A stretch of DNA of 64,000 nt from Leptolinea sp. HRD-7 (GCA_024363285.1 AP024710.1:992001-1056000), one strand, 5' to 3'. Shown: positions 29,244 to 38,491, counted from the stretch's first letter. Made by a program: numbers and translations. Notes: generated by a model not told the origin, from the letters alone.

Positions 29244-31610
29244 TTAACTAATTTCAGCTTCAGGTTGAACCGGCATTTCTTTCTTTTTTGATTCAATAAA
29301 AGCCATCGCTTTTCCTTCTGAATCATCCATTACGATCCGAATGGATTGACCTGGAGCGTAGTCTTCGACCTGAATCAAACGGATGGCTTTTAAAATTTCA
29401 GGTTCGACGGTTATTTTGTCTTGAATATGGTTGGGTGTTTTATAGAAGAAATCGCGATTAAAAATACTGGTTTCTTCTTCCAGATAAATCGCGAGAGGAT
29501 AAATCTTCGACTCCATTAGATCCTGGAAGAAGTGTGTTCCAAGTGACGGTTCAGGCGCTGGACCGATTCCCTGCCCGGCAAGTTCAACAAGTGACCGGCT
29601 GTTGTAAATATCACCATAATCGATCGGTACACCCAGGTCAGAGTTGGAACTTCCCCAACGCCCGGGTCCAACACAAATAAATGTCTGTCCTTTTAAAGCG
29701 GCATTCAACCGGCCAATGGCCCGTGCCAGTTTCACTCTATCTGTGGGTGGATTTAGGTCAAAATAACCTTCAGGAGGAATAAACAACACGTACTTAATTC
29801 CATCCACCCGTCCCTGGGGAACAACAAATTGCGTCGAAAAAATAATATTCTTCTTCGGGAGATCAACCGGTAAAGGCACTTGCTCACTTCGTTCCAGGTG
29901 ACTTTGCGGGCGGCACTGTAATAAATAAATGTTCAGTAACGCTCCGCCGTTTTCGCCGGGTTCCAGTTGAACGGCAAATTCCAGGTCAACAGGAGCCTGG
30001 TAGCTTTCTTCCAGCAAGTGCAGCATGTCTCGCATATGCCTTCCGAAATATGTTCGTCGTAGAAGGTCTTCGAAGGTCAATACAAGACGTTTTTGGTCGC
30101 CTTCTACCAGTCTTGATCGAAGTGAGACAAAGTATCCTTCTTCGTCTAATTGAACCAGATAGCGGAGTGGATAATAGTTGGTCTGCAGTACATCTTGAAT
30201 GGGCAGGGTGCGCATGCAGTTCGATTTCAGGTCAATCACATCGACAAATTGTTGAGAATAGCGGCGAATGTTCTTGGCGCTGGTTGATGGTCTAAGAAGT
30301 GGATGACTGAGCGCTACCAACCTCGGGTAATCATTTCCTACCCGGTCAACCGCTCGAGTGCCAAGTCCCCACACAAGTCGCAAGAAACCATCATCGGCTT
30401 TGATCTGCTGTGACCAGCGGTACATATTACGACTGAAAGCCACACCGGCGCCGTGGGGCAGGTAGTAGTCACCCAGAGGTTCACCGACTACCGTCTGAAT
30501 GAGGATGGCCATACGTTCGTCATAATCCTGTAACCCTTTGGATCGGCGGTACAACAGGGCGTTAGGATTTAACGTGGATGCATACACCCTTGAAATTGCC
30601 TGTGTCAGAGCACGGAGATTTTCTTGCAACGTTCCCTGATTTGGGAGAAAGACACTTTCATATTTTCCGGCAAAACTCGTACCGAAGTTATCTTCCAACA
30701 AACTGGAAGAACGAACAATCAAGGGTGTATTTCCGACACTTACCAGAAGGCTGGTTAATTTGTCTAAAATATCAGGAGGGAAGTCACCCGCGAGGAATTC
30801 CGCTAAAACCTGGGGGTATTCTTCGCGCATTTCAGTTTCAGTTTTGTATTTCTGGTCATTCCAATGAAATAGGTTATTGATCGCCATGAAGGTATACAGC
30901 AGATCAGACCCTACATAATACGATTCGGGCGTGCGCAGTGACCTCCGAAGTTCGTTGCCGCCACGTTCTTTTATTACCCGGGCAGCTAACAACATACCAG
31001 CCGCTTTTCCACCGATCCGTCCGGTGCCTATTTTTCGGCGGCGGATCTCAATAAGATCTTCCAGTTTCAACCATTCTTTTGCGATGTTGATGTAACGTAG
31101 TTGGTCACTGATCATGGTTCGGATCAGTACCACCTTCGCTTCTTGAAGTCGCGCTTCTAACCGTGTTCGATCTTCAGCCGGCATTTTTTCGATAGCCATA
31201 GCTTGTTCGAACACAAGTTCTATTGGTGCCAGTTCGGGGTTTATGGAGAACATTTGTTCTTCTTTGTCTATACCGCGTTCTTTAAGAACGTCGTTAACAA
31301 TTTGTTCGAAATGCGGGTAGGAAAGATGCTGGCTGAAGTACAGGTCAGTTAATTGGTCGCGTACCTTATTCAACCGGGTTTCCCAGATATCGTTTGGTTC
31401 TTCATAAACCGGATTATGCAATCCTTCACGGCGTTGAGACAACATGGCCTTTTCGCGTACCTCTGCCTCAAATCCAGCCTGGTTCAGGATCCCGCGCGAA
31501 AACAATTCGCGACGCATACGAATGCGAATTCGGTTACTGAGAATAGGGAATTGCCCCAGAGTCAGCATGATGCTGAGTAAACGGTCTGATGAAGTTGCGG
31601 TAAAGGTCAT
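29244..31610 (-). CDS. PEP/pyruvate-binding (PPDK N-terminal, ATP-grasp) domain protein without a phosphohistidine domain
   Basis: 788 aa. The central part (about 190-480) carries the PEP synthase/PPDK nucleotide-binding fold: GRIGGKAAGMLLA (about 198-210), VGNTPLIVRSSSLLEDNFGTSFAGKYES (about 292-319), and MAILIQTVVG. I see no swivelling-domain GG.TSHAAI motif and no C-terminal PEP-binding barrel, so it cannot be a normal PEP synthase. The N-terminal 180 aa are helical, and the C-terminal 190 aa contain VGPGRWGSSNSDLGVPIDYGDI-type conserved loops. Function unknown; perhaps an ATP-dependent phosphotransferase. Start at 31610 has GAGGTTCAGG upstream. It lies 66 bp after dnaN on the same strand, probably one transcript. 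Confidence 0.8.
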   Translation of the reverse strand: MTFTATSSDRLLSIMLTLGQFPILSNRIRIRMRRELFSRGILNQAGFEAEVREKAMLSQRREGLHNPVYEEPNDIWETRLNKVRDQLTDLYFSQHLSYPHFEQIVNDVLKERGIDKEEQMFSINPELAPIELVFEQAMAIEKMPAEDRTRLEARLQEAKVVLIRTMISDQLRYINIAKEWLKLEDLIEIRRRKIGTGRIGGKAAGMLLAARVIKERGGNELRRSLRTPESYYVGSDLLYTFMAINNLFHWNDQKYKTETEMREEYPQVLAEFLAGDFPPDILDKLTSLLVSVGNTPLIVRSSSLLEDNFGTSFAGKYESVFLPNQGTLQENLRALTQAISRVYASTLNPNALLYRRSKGLQDYDERMAILIQTVVGEPLGDYYLPHGAGVAFSRNMYRWSQQIKADDGFLRLVWGLGTRAVDRVGNDYPRLVALSHPLLRPSTSAKNIRRYSQQFVDVIDLKSNCMRTLPIQDVLQTNYYPLRYLVQLDEEGYFVSLRSRLVEGDQKRLVLTFEDLLRRTYFGRHMRDMLHLLEESYQAPVDLEFAVQLEPGENGGALLNIYLLQCRPQSHLERSEQVPLPVDLPKKNIIFSTQFVVPQGRVDGIKYVLFIPPEGYFDLNPPTDRVKLARAIGRLNAALKGQTFICVGPGRWGSSNSDLGVPIDYGDIYNSRSLVELAGQGIGPAPEPSLGTHFFQDLMESKIYPLAIYLEEETSIFNRDFFYKTPNHIQDKITVEPEILKAIRLIQVEDYAPGQSIRIVMDDSEGKAMAFIESKKKEMPVQPEAEIS

Positions 31611-31676
31611 CCTGAACCTCGAAAAATTACCAGACCGGGTATGCGTTCAAACTCACGCAGGAATAGTCCGGTCGGA

Positions 31677-32804
31677 TTATCCCAGATGCATTGGCATGAT
31701 CACATGCAAAAAATTTTCGTCATTGACAGGGCGAATCACACCGGGGCTGTTATTGGATGTGGTTTCTATCACCACATTGGGAGTTTTGATCACATCCAAT
31801 ACTTCTCGCAGGAACCGCACGTTGAACGCAATCGGCAACGCCGGGCCGTCAACGCTGGCATCCAGAATAATTTCGCTGGCGCCGGTTTCTTCGGATGTTG
31901 CCTGCACTTCAACCCGTCCGGGTTCATTTTCATTATTAACAATATCCAACCGGATAACGTTGTTACTGTCACGGGCAATAACTTCTGCCTGCCGGCAGGC
32001 TTTTAATAAAGCGGATGTAGGCAAAACGGTTCGGGTTTTGTAGCTTTGAGGAATGATCAGTTTGTAATCGGGAAAATTTGCATCAATTAGCTGGGAAGCC
32101 AGTTCCACATCGGGGAGGTGGAAAATTACCTGGCCGCGACCCTGAGGAACTACCATTTTGATCACTGATTCATTGTCACCGGCAATTCGTGAAAGTTCCA
32201 TCAATGCGCGAGCCGGGATTATGGCGGTAACAGGTTGGGAGACAGGGTTCGACATGGAAGATTTCCGCACAGAAATGCGGAAACCATCCGTGGCTGCCAT
32301 AGTGATCTCAGAGCCATTCAATGTTACGGAAACTCCCTGTAAAGCCGGGCGCGCGTCATCATTGGAAGCACAGAACGCCACCTGTTGAATCATTTCGCGG
32401 AAGTCCATCACATTTAATTCAATAGCCCGGTCAAGATCCGGAACAGGCATGGGTGGGAACTCCTGCGCGTCAAGACCTTTGATGTCTGTGCTGGATGAGC
32501 CACATTTTACGTTCAATGTTTGAGTGGTGGTATCCAGTTCAAGAGATACAGTATCTCCGGGAAGTGTGCTAACCAGGTCCGCGAGGGTACGGGCAGGAAC
32601 TGTAATAGAACCCTCTTCCAGTATCTGGGCGCCGATCCAACAGGTAATACCAACCTCAAGGTTTGTTGCAGAGAGGCGCAGGCGTCCATCATCAGTGGCC
32701 AGCAATACATTACTCAACACCGGCAAGGTGCTGCGAGCCGCTACTGCTTTTGATACGATGCCTAACCCGTGAGCCAGCTGCTGTTGAGATACGTTGGTCT
32801 TCAT
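31677..32804 (-). CDS. dnaN: DNA polymerase III beta subunit (sliding clamp)
   Basis: 375 aa, standard length, three tandem clamp domains. Forms the dimeric ring that tethers the replicase to DNA. N-terminus MKTNVSQQQLAHGLGIVSKAVAARSTLPVLSNVLL is typical, as are PARTLADLVSTLP and the C-terminal VIMPMHLG clamp end. ATG at 32804 follows CGAGGAACAGGC. dnaA is not in this window; here dnaN is followed by the PEP-binding-domain gene. Its presence fits an origin-proximal region. Confidence 0.97.
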   Translation of the reverse strand: MKTNVSQQQLAHGLGIVSKAVAARSTLPVLSNVLLATDDGRLRLSATNLEVGITCWIGAQILEEGSITVPARTLADLVSTLPGDTVSLELDTTTQTLNVKCGSSSTDIKGLDAQEFPPMPVPDLDRAIELNVMDFREMIQQVAFCASNDDARPALQGVSVTLNGSEITMAATDGFRISVRKSSMSNPVSQPVTAIIPARALMELSRIAGDNESVIKMVVPQGRGQVIFHLPDVELASQLIDANFPDYKLIIPQSYKTRTVLPTSALLKACRQAEVIARDSNNVIRLDIVNNENEPGRVEVQATSEETGASEIILDASVDGPALPIAFNVRFLREVLDVIKTPNVVIETTSNNSPGVIRPVNDENFLHVIMPMHLG

Positions 32805-32905
32805 GCCTGTTCCTCGAAAGGGATTTTTGTATTAATTTAAAAGTATACAACCTGACGGAAGTTTTCACCAGACCATTTTGCAAGAGGTGTGCCAGGAAAA
32901 TGGGA

Positions 32906-33205
32906 TTAGTTTGGAGAAAACCAGTCTGCTGATAGATCGTGCCAGTTGGGATTGTTTTTTTCTATCAGGTTTATTTTCTTGATTCTTAGCCAACCTTTGA
33001 TCTGTTTTTCTCTAGTGATGGCAGTATAGGAATCCGGACATTCTTCATAGAAAACGAGTTTATTGATATTGTATTTGCTTGTGAATCCGGGATAAGTTTT
33101 TTCTTTATGTTGTTGTACTCTTCGGAAGATGTCATTGGTTATACCGGTATAAATCGTTCGGGATTGGTTTGCCATGATGTAAACATAGAAAGTCCGTTCT
33201 TTCAT
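32906..33205 (-). CDS. GIY-YIG endonuclease-domain protein (UPF0213/YhbQ-like)
   Basis: 99 aa, a single GIY-YIG nuclease fold: YVYIMANQSRTIYTGIT places the two Tyr strands (residues about 7-21), followed by the Arg in DIFRRVQQHK and the Glu of YEECPD. The free-standing members are common and mostly of unknown role, possibly in DNA repair. It ends 101 bp upstream of dnaN, and its start borders the intergenic repeats at 33242-33480. Confidence 0.88.
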   Translation of the reverse strand: MKERTFYVYIMANQSRTIYTGITNDIFRRVQQHKEKTYPGFTSKYNINKLVFYEECPDSYTAITREKQIKGWLRIKKINLIEKNNPNWHDLSADWFSPN

Positions 33206-33241
33206 AGAAGTATTATATGACTTTCAGTAAAATAGATACTT

Positions 33242-33357
33242 GTCTTGCTGACTGGAAGGAATCATCTCTCGCATTCAGGGGAGGGAATTACACATGTAAG
33301 TGTTGCTTCCTCAACGGGACGAGATCCTTCGCTATCGCTCAGGATGACGAAGCCTCT
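33242..33357. repeat. Dispersed intergenic repeat, copy 1 (116-bp period)
   Basis: Starts GTCTTGCTGACTGGAAGGAA and runs through CATCTCTCGCATTCAGG to CGAGATCCTTCGCTATCGCT and CAGGATGACG. The next copy begins exactly 116 bp later and is nearly identical for about 85 bases. The segment containing GAGATCCTTCGC...CAGGATGAC resembles short repeats found between genes in many bacterial genomes (recollection, not checked). Confidence 0.85.
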
Positions 33358-33480
33358 GTCATGCTGACCGGAGGGAAGCATCTCTCGCATTCAGGGGAGG
33401 GAATTACACATGTAAGTGTTGCTTCCTCAACGGAACGAGATCCTTCGCTATCGCTCAGGATAACAGGTCTCTTGTCATGC
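33358..33480. repeat. Dispersed intergenic repeat, copy 2 with partial third
   Basis: Begins GTCATGCTGACCGGAGGGAA, otherwise as copy 1; a third start (GTCATGCAGACCTGAG) at 33475 is cut off. Tandem arrangement suggests unequal duplication of a unit flanked by GTCATGC. Confidence 0.8.
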
Positions 33481-33568
33481 AGACCTGAGTCAATTATCTT
33501 GTAATATTCGGTCAGAACTCACGTATGGAAATGTATCTTTTTCAATCGGGTGAGGCACTTCAGTTCCC

Positions 33569-35344
33569 TCACACCGTCCCGGCGTCTTTCCGGGAGAATG
33601 ACCGGGTTTCCTGTAACGCCATATCAATGAACAACGCGGCAGACCAACCAAAGATAGGGGCGGCTTTCTTTCCCGGCTTACCATTGAGCGGGTTGTAATA
33701 CTCGTAAAAATCCGGGAACTTCATCAGCTTCTCCAAGGTCACCTGTCGGAGCTTACGAGCTTCTTCCACAAAACCGGATTTTTCCAATCCTTCCACCAGC
33801 AGGTAATTGACATTTACCCACGAAGGTCCGCGCCACATTTGCTCAGCATCAAAAACCGGCTCATCCATTGACACACTGGGAACCGGAAAATATGACGATA
33901 AAGCAGATCGATCCCGCAGGTGACTCAATAACCGGTTCTTTCTTTCATCCGATAATAACCCGGTTAACAACGGGAAAAGGCTGAAGGGTGTTTTCAATCG
34001 AATCTCTTCACCATTACGCCGTGCCAGATACATCCCCGAATCATCATCCCAGAGAAGCGAATCGATCCGCCCCGCAAGTTCTATTGCTTTGCGTGACCAT
34101 TCCTCCGCGTCAGATACCTCTCCGATTTCTGCCGCTATCCGGGTCAGGTATTGCATTTGCATCACAAGATACGTGTTCAGATCCGGCGAGCAGACTGGCA
34201 TACCCCCGTCCCACAGCGGACTGTCATCCAGACCGGATGAGAACGGATGACCGTACTCGCACAGGCCGTCTCCATCACGATCATTATGGTCCAGCCACCA
34301 CTTGATCCACTTCACAGCCGGTTCGTATGTTTCCTGCAGAAACTCGCGATCACCTGTGGTCTCGTAAATCTTCCAGATCGTCCACACCAGCAGTGGCGGT
34401 TTGGTGACATCTGCTTCAACCGGAAAATCAAGATGGGTAATTGTGCCTTCGTCATGAATAGCATCCGGCAGCATGCCATCTTCACGCTGATGATCCAGTA
34501 AAATTCGTATCTGGTCTTTAGCCAATCGTTGATGGGCGTGACGGTAAGCTAACGCGTGGAAAAGCGCGTCCCACTGCCATACTCCTACATAATGTATCTT
34601 TGAAGGTGTTAGTACTTCTCTCGTTGTAAAAAATCGTGTTGAAATAATTCCAGCAGCCATCAACCACCAGGCGTACAGGTAATGAGTTGAATAATCAGGT
34701 TGTACAGGTGGAACTTCGTCAAACCATTTCTGCCAGCGTTTTTCTGAACAATCAAGAACTGTAAGACATTCAGGTACATATCGATTGAAACCTAACCGGG
34801 GTGTGAGGTTGATCAATAAACCGCCTGATCCTTCGCCAAACTTTAAGGTAACCAGTTGCCCTGATCCTTCAACGGATTCAAGATAGTTTTCAAGGATACA
34901 CCGATTGGTGGTGTACGCCAGATTGCGTCGGATGTCGCCCGTAACCCGTAAAACACCTCCCCGCCGGTCTGTTTGCCCCAGATCCATATTTGTTCGGAAA
35001 CGGATACCACAGCACGTATTGGGTAATCCAAGGAATAAGGTCTCCTGGTCGGCAAACGTCAGAATAAAATCACCGATAGATGTTTGGAAAACAATTCTGT
35101 CAGGTTGTGAGTTCAATTCATAAGGTAATTCCATTCCATCCGAATCAATGAATATCCAACCTTCGACAATTGGCGGCCGCTGCCTGTAGGCGGAAATGCT
35201 GCGTGTAAGCTTGTACCAGCGTTCTGCCAGACGGATAAGCAATCCGTTTTCATTTCGCATTACCAGAATGCGTGACCCTCGTTCCGTGAAGGGGATGTGG
35301 GTCAGGTCGATCCAATTCCGAAGTGCAGATAACGCATTTGACAT
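33569..35344 (-). CDS. Glycoside hydrolase, GH63/MGH1-like (alpha/alpha)6-barrel
   Basis: 591 aa. The N-terminal third is beta-rich, like the glycogen-debranching N-terminal domain. The C-terminal 370 aa form the toroid of GH63/MGH-type enzymes: VGVWQWDALFHALAYRHA (about 247-264, WDA is diagnostic), LDHQREDGMLPDAI, TKPPLLVWTIWKIYE, WWLDHNDRDGDGLCEYG, SGLDDSPLWD (likely catalytic acid) and MWRGPSWVNVNYLLVEGL near the end. Probably cleaves alpha-linked glucose or mannose units, such as glucosyl- or mannosylglycerate or short oligosaccharides; exact substrate open. No signal peptide, so cytoplasmic. ATG at 35344 follows AGGAAGCACT. Confidence 0.8.
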   Translation of the reverse strand: MSNALSALRNWIDLTHIPFTERGSRILVMRNENGLLIRLAERWYKLTRSISAYRQRPPIVEGWIFIDSDGMELPYELNSQPDRIVFQTSIGDFILTFADQETLFLGLPNTCCGIRFRTNMDLGQTDRRGGVLRVTGDIRRNLAYTTNRCILENYLESVEGSGQLVTLKFGEGSGGLLINLTPRLGFNRYVPECLTVLDCSEKRWQKWFDEVPPVQPDYSTHYLYAWWLMAAGIISTRFFTTREVLTPSKIHYVGVWQWDALFHALAYRHAHQRLAKDQIRILLDHQREDGMLPDAIHDEGTITHLDFPVEADVTKPPLLVWTIWKIYETTGDREFLQETYEPAVKWIKWWLDHNDRDGDGLCEYGHPFSSGLDDSPLWDGGMPVCSPDLNTYLVMQMQYLTRIAAEIGEVSDAEEWSRKAIELAGRIDSLLWDDDSGMYLARRNGEEIRLKTPFSLFPLLTGLLSDERKNRLLSHLRDRSALSSYFPVPSVSMDEPVFDAEQMWRGPSWVNVNYLLVEGLEKSGFVEEARKLRQVTLEKLMKFPDFYEYYNPLNGKPGKKAAPIFGWSAALFIDMALQETRSFSRKDAGTV

Positions 35345-35387
35345 AGTGCTTCCTTTTTATCCCAAATACAGAACTGTTACGTTCCAG

Positions 35388-35393
35388 TATAAT
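35388..35393 (+). promoter_or_regulatory. -10 element placing the thioesterase transcript start at its ATG
   Basis: Perfect TATAAT only 7 bases before the ATG at 35401. No ribosome-binding site lies between, so the mRNA is probably leaderless. The -35 is weak. Confidence 0.55.
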
Positions 35394-35400
35394 TTTCCCT

Positions 35401-35820
35401 ATGAGCGAATTCAAGTTTTATACACCCGTACAGGTTCGTTATGGCGATATTGACGCCCAGTGGCATGTAAATCATGCCCATACCGTCACGTTTATTGAGA
35501 CCGCACGTTTCAACTTTATTCAAGAGTTGGGGATTTTCGATGGAAAATCGTATTTCGACCTTGGCTGGATCGTGGCCGATGTGCATGTCTCTTTTCTTGC
35601 TCCCATTTACCTCACCCAGAAGATTCGTGTAGGCGTTAGAGTGGCAAAACTGGGCAATAAGAGCATGACCCTTGATTACCAGATCGAAGATGACTCGACC
35701 GGTGAAGTGTTAACAAAAGCCGAAACCGTGATGGTACATTTTGACTATCATTCACGCACCAGCCAGCCTATTCCAGATGAATGGCGGAAAAAAATATCTG
35801 AACATGAGGGTTGGAAATGA
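35401..35820 (+). CDS. Acyl-CoA thioesterase, 4HBT hot-dog fold
   Basis: 139 aa, typical length. YGDIDAQWHVNHAHTVTFIE (about 14-33) is the 4-hydroxybenzoyl-CoA thioesterase signature, with catalytic Asp and the HVN turn; the strands that follow (VAKLGNKSMTLDYQIED) fit the hot-dog sheet. Hydrolyses acyl-CoA thioesters; chain length unknown. The stop overlaps the start of the next gene (ATGA), so the two are translationally coupled. Likely leaderless message. Confidence 0.88.
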   Translation: MSEFKFYTPVQVRYGDIDAQWHVNHAHTVTFIETARFNFIQELGIFDGKSYFDLGWIVADVHVSFLAPIYLTQKIRVGVRVAKLGNKSMTLDYQIEDDSTGEVLTKAETVMVHFDYHSRTSQPIPDEWRKKISEHEGWK

Positions 35821-36878
35821 TTGTTAAGAAAACACTTCCATCCATTGATGATGGGGATCTGATTGCCACACTGACCGGTTTGTTGAATACACCCAGCCCG
35901 ACCGGGTTTACCGAACGGGCTGTTTCTTTTCTGGAAGAAGAATTGAACGACTATTCTGAAATGATCAAAACCCGAACCCGTAAAGGCGCGTTGACCGTCA
36001 CCTGGCCGGGTTTAAACGCCAATAGTCCCCGTGCGTTGACCGCGCATATCGATACTCTTGGCGCTGTTGTGAAAGAGATAAAAAATAACGGACGGCTGCG
36101 TCTTTCGGCTGTCGGCGGTTTAAACTGGAACAGTGTGGAAGCGGAAGGGGTGACCATCTTCACTTCGGGAGGCAAAACAGTTCGCGGCAGTCTGATGTTC
36201 CACAAACCGTCTATGCACGTCTATTCCAAAGAAGAACTAGATGCCAAACGAGACGACTCTACGATGGAAGTCCGTCTGGATGAAAAGACCGCCAGTGCCG
36301 AAGAAACCCGTAAACTGGGGATTGATGTGGGCGATTTTGTGGCGTTCGATCCGCGTGTCGAATTTACCAACGGATTTGTTCGCTCACGTCACCTGGATGA
36401 CAAAGCCTGCGCGGCGTGTATTCTGTCGGCAATAAAAGCGTTGCGTGATTCCGGTTTAAAACCGATGCAGCGCACCACCATTCTCTTTTCCAATTATGAA
36501 GAAGTCGGTCATGGTGCCGCCGCGGGCATCCCGGCAGATGTTGTCGAACTGCTTACCGTGGATATGGCCGCTGTGGGTGAAGGGCAGAATTCGGATGAAT
36601 ATCACACCAGTATATGTATTAAGGATTCTCATGGCCCTTACCACCACGTGATGACCAACCGGCTCCGCCGCCTGGCAGAAGCCTACGGAATTGATTACCG
36701 GGCAGACATCTACCCGCATTACGGGTCAGATGGCGAAGCTGCCTGGACAGCCGGCGCGGATATGGCCGTGGCATTGATCGGCCCCGGTGTGGATGCTTCA
36801 CACCATTACGAACGAACACACATCGACGCGTTGACCGCTACCACCCGCTGGCTGATGGCTTACCTATTGGAGGAATAA
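35817..36878 (+). CDS. M42-family metallo-aminopeptidase
   Basis: 353 aa from the ATG at 35817 that overlaps the thioesterase stop; GAGGG lies upstream. M42 co-catalytic metal ligands are in place: TAHIDTLG (about 72-79), RHLDDKA (Asp, about 190-196), YEEVGHGA (catalytic Glu plus ligand Glu, about 227-234), LTVDMAAVG (about 246-254) and DASHHYERTH near the C-terminus. These large tetrahedral peptidases remove N-terminal residues from peptides in the cytoplasm and fit a cell that lives on peptides released by the secreted proteases (inference). Confidence 0.93.
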   Translation: MIVKKTLPSIDDGDLIATLTGLLNTPSPTGFTERAVSFLEEELNDYSEMIKTRTRKGALTVTWPGLNANSPRALTAHIDTLGAVVKEIKNNGRLRLSAVGGLNWNSVEAEGVTIFTSGGKTVRGSLMFHKPSMHVYSKEELDAKRDDSTMEVRLDEKTASAEETRKLGIDVGDFVAFDPRVEFTNGFVRSRHLDDKACAACILSAIKALRDSGLKPMQRTTILFSNYEEVGHGAAAGIPADVVELLTVDMAAVGEGQNSDEYHTSICIKDSHGPYHHVMTNRLRRLAEAYGIDYRADIYPHYGSDGEAAWTAGADMAVALIGPGVDASHHYERTHIDALTATTRWLMAYLLEE

Positions 36879-38369
36879 ATGCCTCAAAGTGAAACATCCC
36901 TCGAATCACGGTGGCAACATCGCGTTGAACCGATTCTGTCATGGTTGTTCCGGAGCATTGAAAAAATCGGGTGGAAGGAATGGGGATGGGCTGCCGTATT
37001 GTGGTTAACTGGACTTTTCCTGTTTGGACAATTTTTCAATTGGGGAGCCATCCCTTTTGACTTCCATGATTGGGCAGAGATATCAGCGCCGCGTATCGCC
37101 TTTGTGCAGGATGCCGTAAAAACCGGGCAACTCCCGATGCACATGCCGGATGGATCGGCCCTGCGTAATGTGACCGACCGCTACATGGCTTTACCGGATG
37201 TGATGCTGGCGCCGCAGATGCTGCTGCTGGCAATTCTGCCGGTGGGATGGTTTGTACTGGTCAACGTATGGTTGATGTATTCCATCGGTCTGTTGGGTCT
37301 GGTCAGCCTGTGGCGGCGGTTACACCTGTCACCGGTGACATTTGCCATTCTTTTTTTCATTTTTAATTTCAACGGTCTGGTTCTGACACATTTCGGGGTG
37401 GGGCACGTCAATTACACCGGTTATTTTCTATATTCCATCCTGTTTGTTCTTTTAATGGATATGGTCGAATCAGACAAACCGTTCAGCCTGAAAAGCCGCG
37501 ATTCATGGCGCTGGTTGGCCGGGTACGCGTTCCTGTTGTTCTTCATGCTGCTCAACGGTTCATTTCATCAGTTTATCTGGGCGTTGATGCTCACCGGCCT
37601 GGTTGGTCTGTTCCGCTGGCATAATTTCTGGCAGGCCATGACAGGGATCGTCGCCGCCGGTCTGCTTTCGGCATTCCGTCTGCTGCCACCCGCTCTTCAC
37701 CTCGGCCAGTTTGACAGTGAATTCCTTTCCGGGTATCCATCGGTGATGGACGTATGGACGGCTTTGGCCGGCATGGTCAGCCCGGATAAAGCCTTTGCCC
37801 ACACCGGCCAGTTGACCAACCTCGGCTGGTGGGAATTTGACCTGTTTGTCGGGCTTACTGGCGCCATTTTCTTGATCGTCTTTGGACTGGGTTGGTGGAT
37901 TTCAAAGCATGACGCACCGGTCTGGTTGAAGACTCTGGCGGGACCTTCCCTGGTTTTGTTTGTGTTGGCAATGGGTAGTGTGTATAAAATCGTGATGTAT
38001 ATTCCCATCCCGTTGATCAACGGTGAGCGGGTGAGCGCGCGGCTGGTCACCCTGCCTTTTATTTTATTGATGCTGGCCGCGGTATATGGCTTCCAGCGGT
38101 TCCTTGAAGAAAAAGGTGTAACGGTTTTATGGCGGTGGATAGGGCTTGCGGGGTTGTTCCTGTTAGCCCATGACCTGTGGCAGAACCTCAAATTGTGGCG
38201 TGTCAATGTGGCAGCGCAGTATTTTTCGGTGACGCCTGTCAACCTGACGATCAAGGTGGTCAGCAATCATCCGGACGCGGCATATACCAATTTGCTGCTG
38301 GCCGGGGCGTGCATCACATTGGTTATGAGTATTATTTTGTTAATCGGTGCATTGCGAAAAACCGCGTAG
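36879..38369 (+). CDS. Polytopic membrane protein, GT-C-like
   Basis: 496 aa, starting directly after the M42 peptidase stop. About 12 hydrophobic segments with a long extracytoplasmic loop after the first (FDFHDWAEISAPRIAFVQDA, about 60-79) and a short C-terminal anchor. The topology and the aspartate in the first loop recall lipid-linked-sugar-dependent GT-C glycosyltransferases or YfhO-type proteins, but no diagnostic motif is certain. The stop codon lies inside a 26-bp palindrome. Confidence 0.7.
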   Translation: MPQSETSLESRWQHRVEPILSWLFRSIEKIGWKEWGWAAVLWLTGLFLFGQFFNWGAIPFDFHDWAEISAPRIAFVQDAVKTGQLPMHMPDGSALRNVTDRYMALPDVMLAPQMLLLAILPVGWFVLVNVWLMYSIGLLGLVSLWRRLHLSPVTFAILFFIFNFNGLVLTHFGVGHVNYTGYFLYSILFVLLMDMVESDKPFSLKSRDSWRWLAGYAFLLFFMLLNGSFHQFIWALMLTGLVGLFRWHNFWQAMTGIVAAGLLSAFRLLPPALHLGQFDSEFLSGYPSVMDVWTALAGMVSPDKAFAHTGQLTNLGWWEFDLFVGLTGAIFLIVFGLGWWISKHDAPVWLKTLAGPSLVLFVLAMGSVYKIVMYIPIPLINGERVSARLVTLPFILLMLAAVYGFQRFLEEKGVTVLWRWIGLAGLFLLAHDLWQNLKLWRVNVAAQYFSVTPVNLTIKVVSNHPDAAYTNLLLAGACITLVMSIILLIGALRKTA

Positions 38370-38391
38370 GTTGGGTCATGACCCAACCTAC
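38366..38391. repeat. 26-bp perfect palindrome overlapping a stop codon
   Basis: GTAGGTTGGGT and ACCCAACCTAC flank a central CATG; the arms are fully complementary. The TAG stop of the membrane protein is inside the left arm. There is no T-run, so a REP-like or mobile-element-derived repeat is likelier than a plain terminator. Confidence 0.8.
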
Positions 38392-38491
38392 AATTCGCAT
38401 GGAATATATTCTGATCAGTCAAACTCAAACAATCAATTTAAATCAGAGTATATTGATGTCCCAACCTTCAACATCTCATAGAAAATAGACC

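Larger units (their letters stand above)
33206..33568. other. Gene-free region with direct repeats
   Basis: 363 bases between the GIY-YIG gene and a glycosidase gene, both minus strand. Most of it is two copies of a 116-bp unit (see repeats at 33242 and 33358). No coding frame is supported. Confidence 0.6.

Noticed and set aside
31444-32043. 199-aa open frame on the plus strand over the dnaN end
   Set aside because: Antisense shadow of dnaN and the PEP-binding-domain gene.
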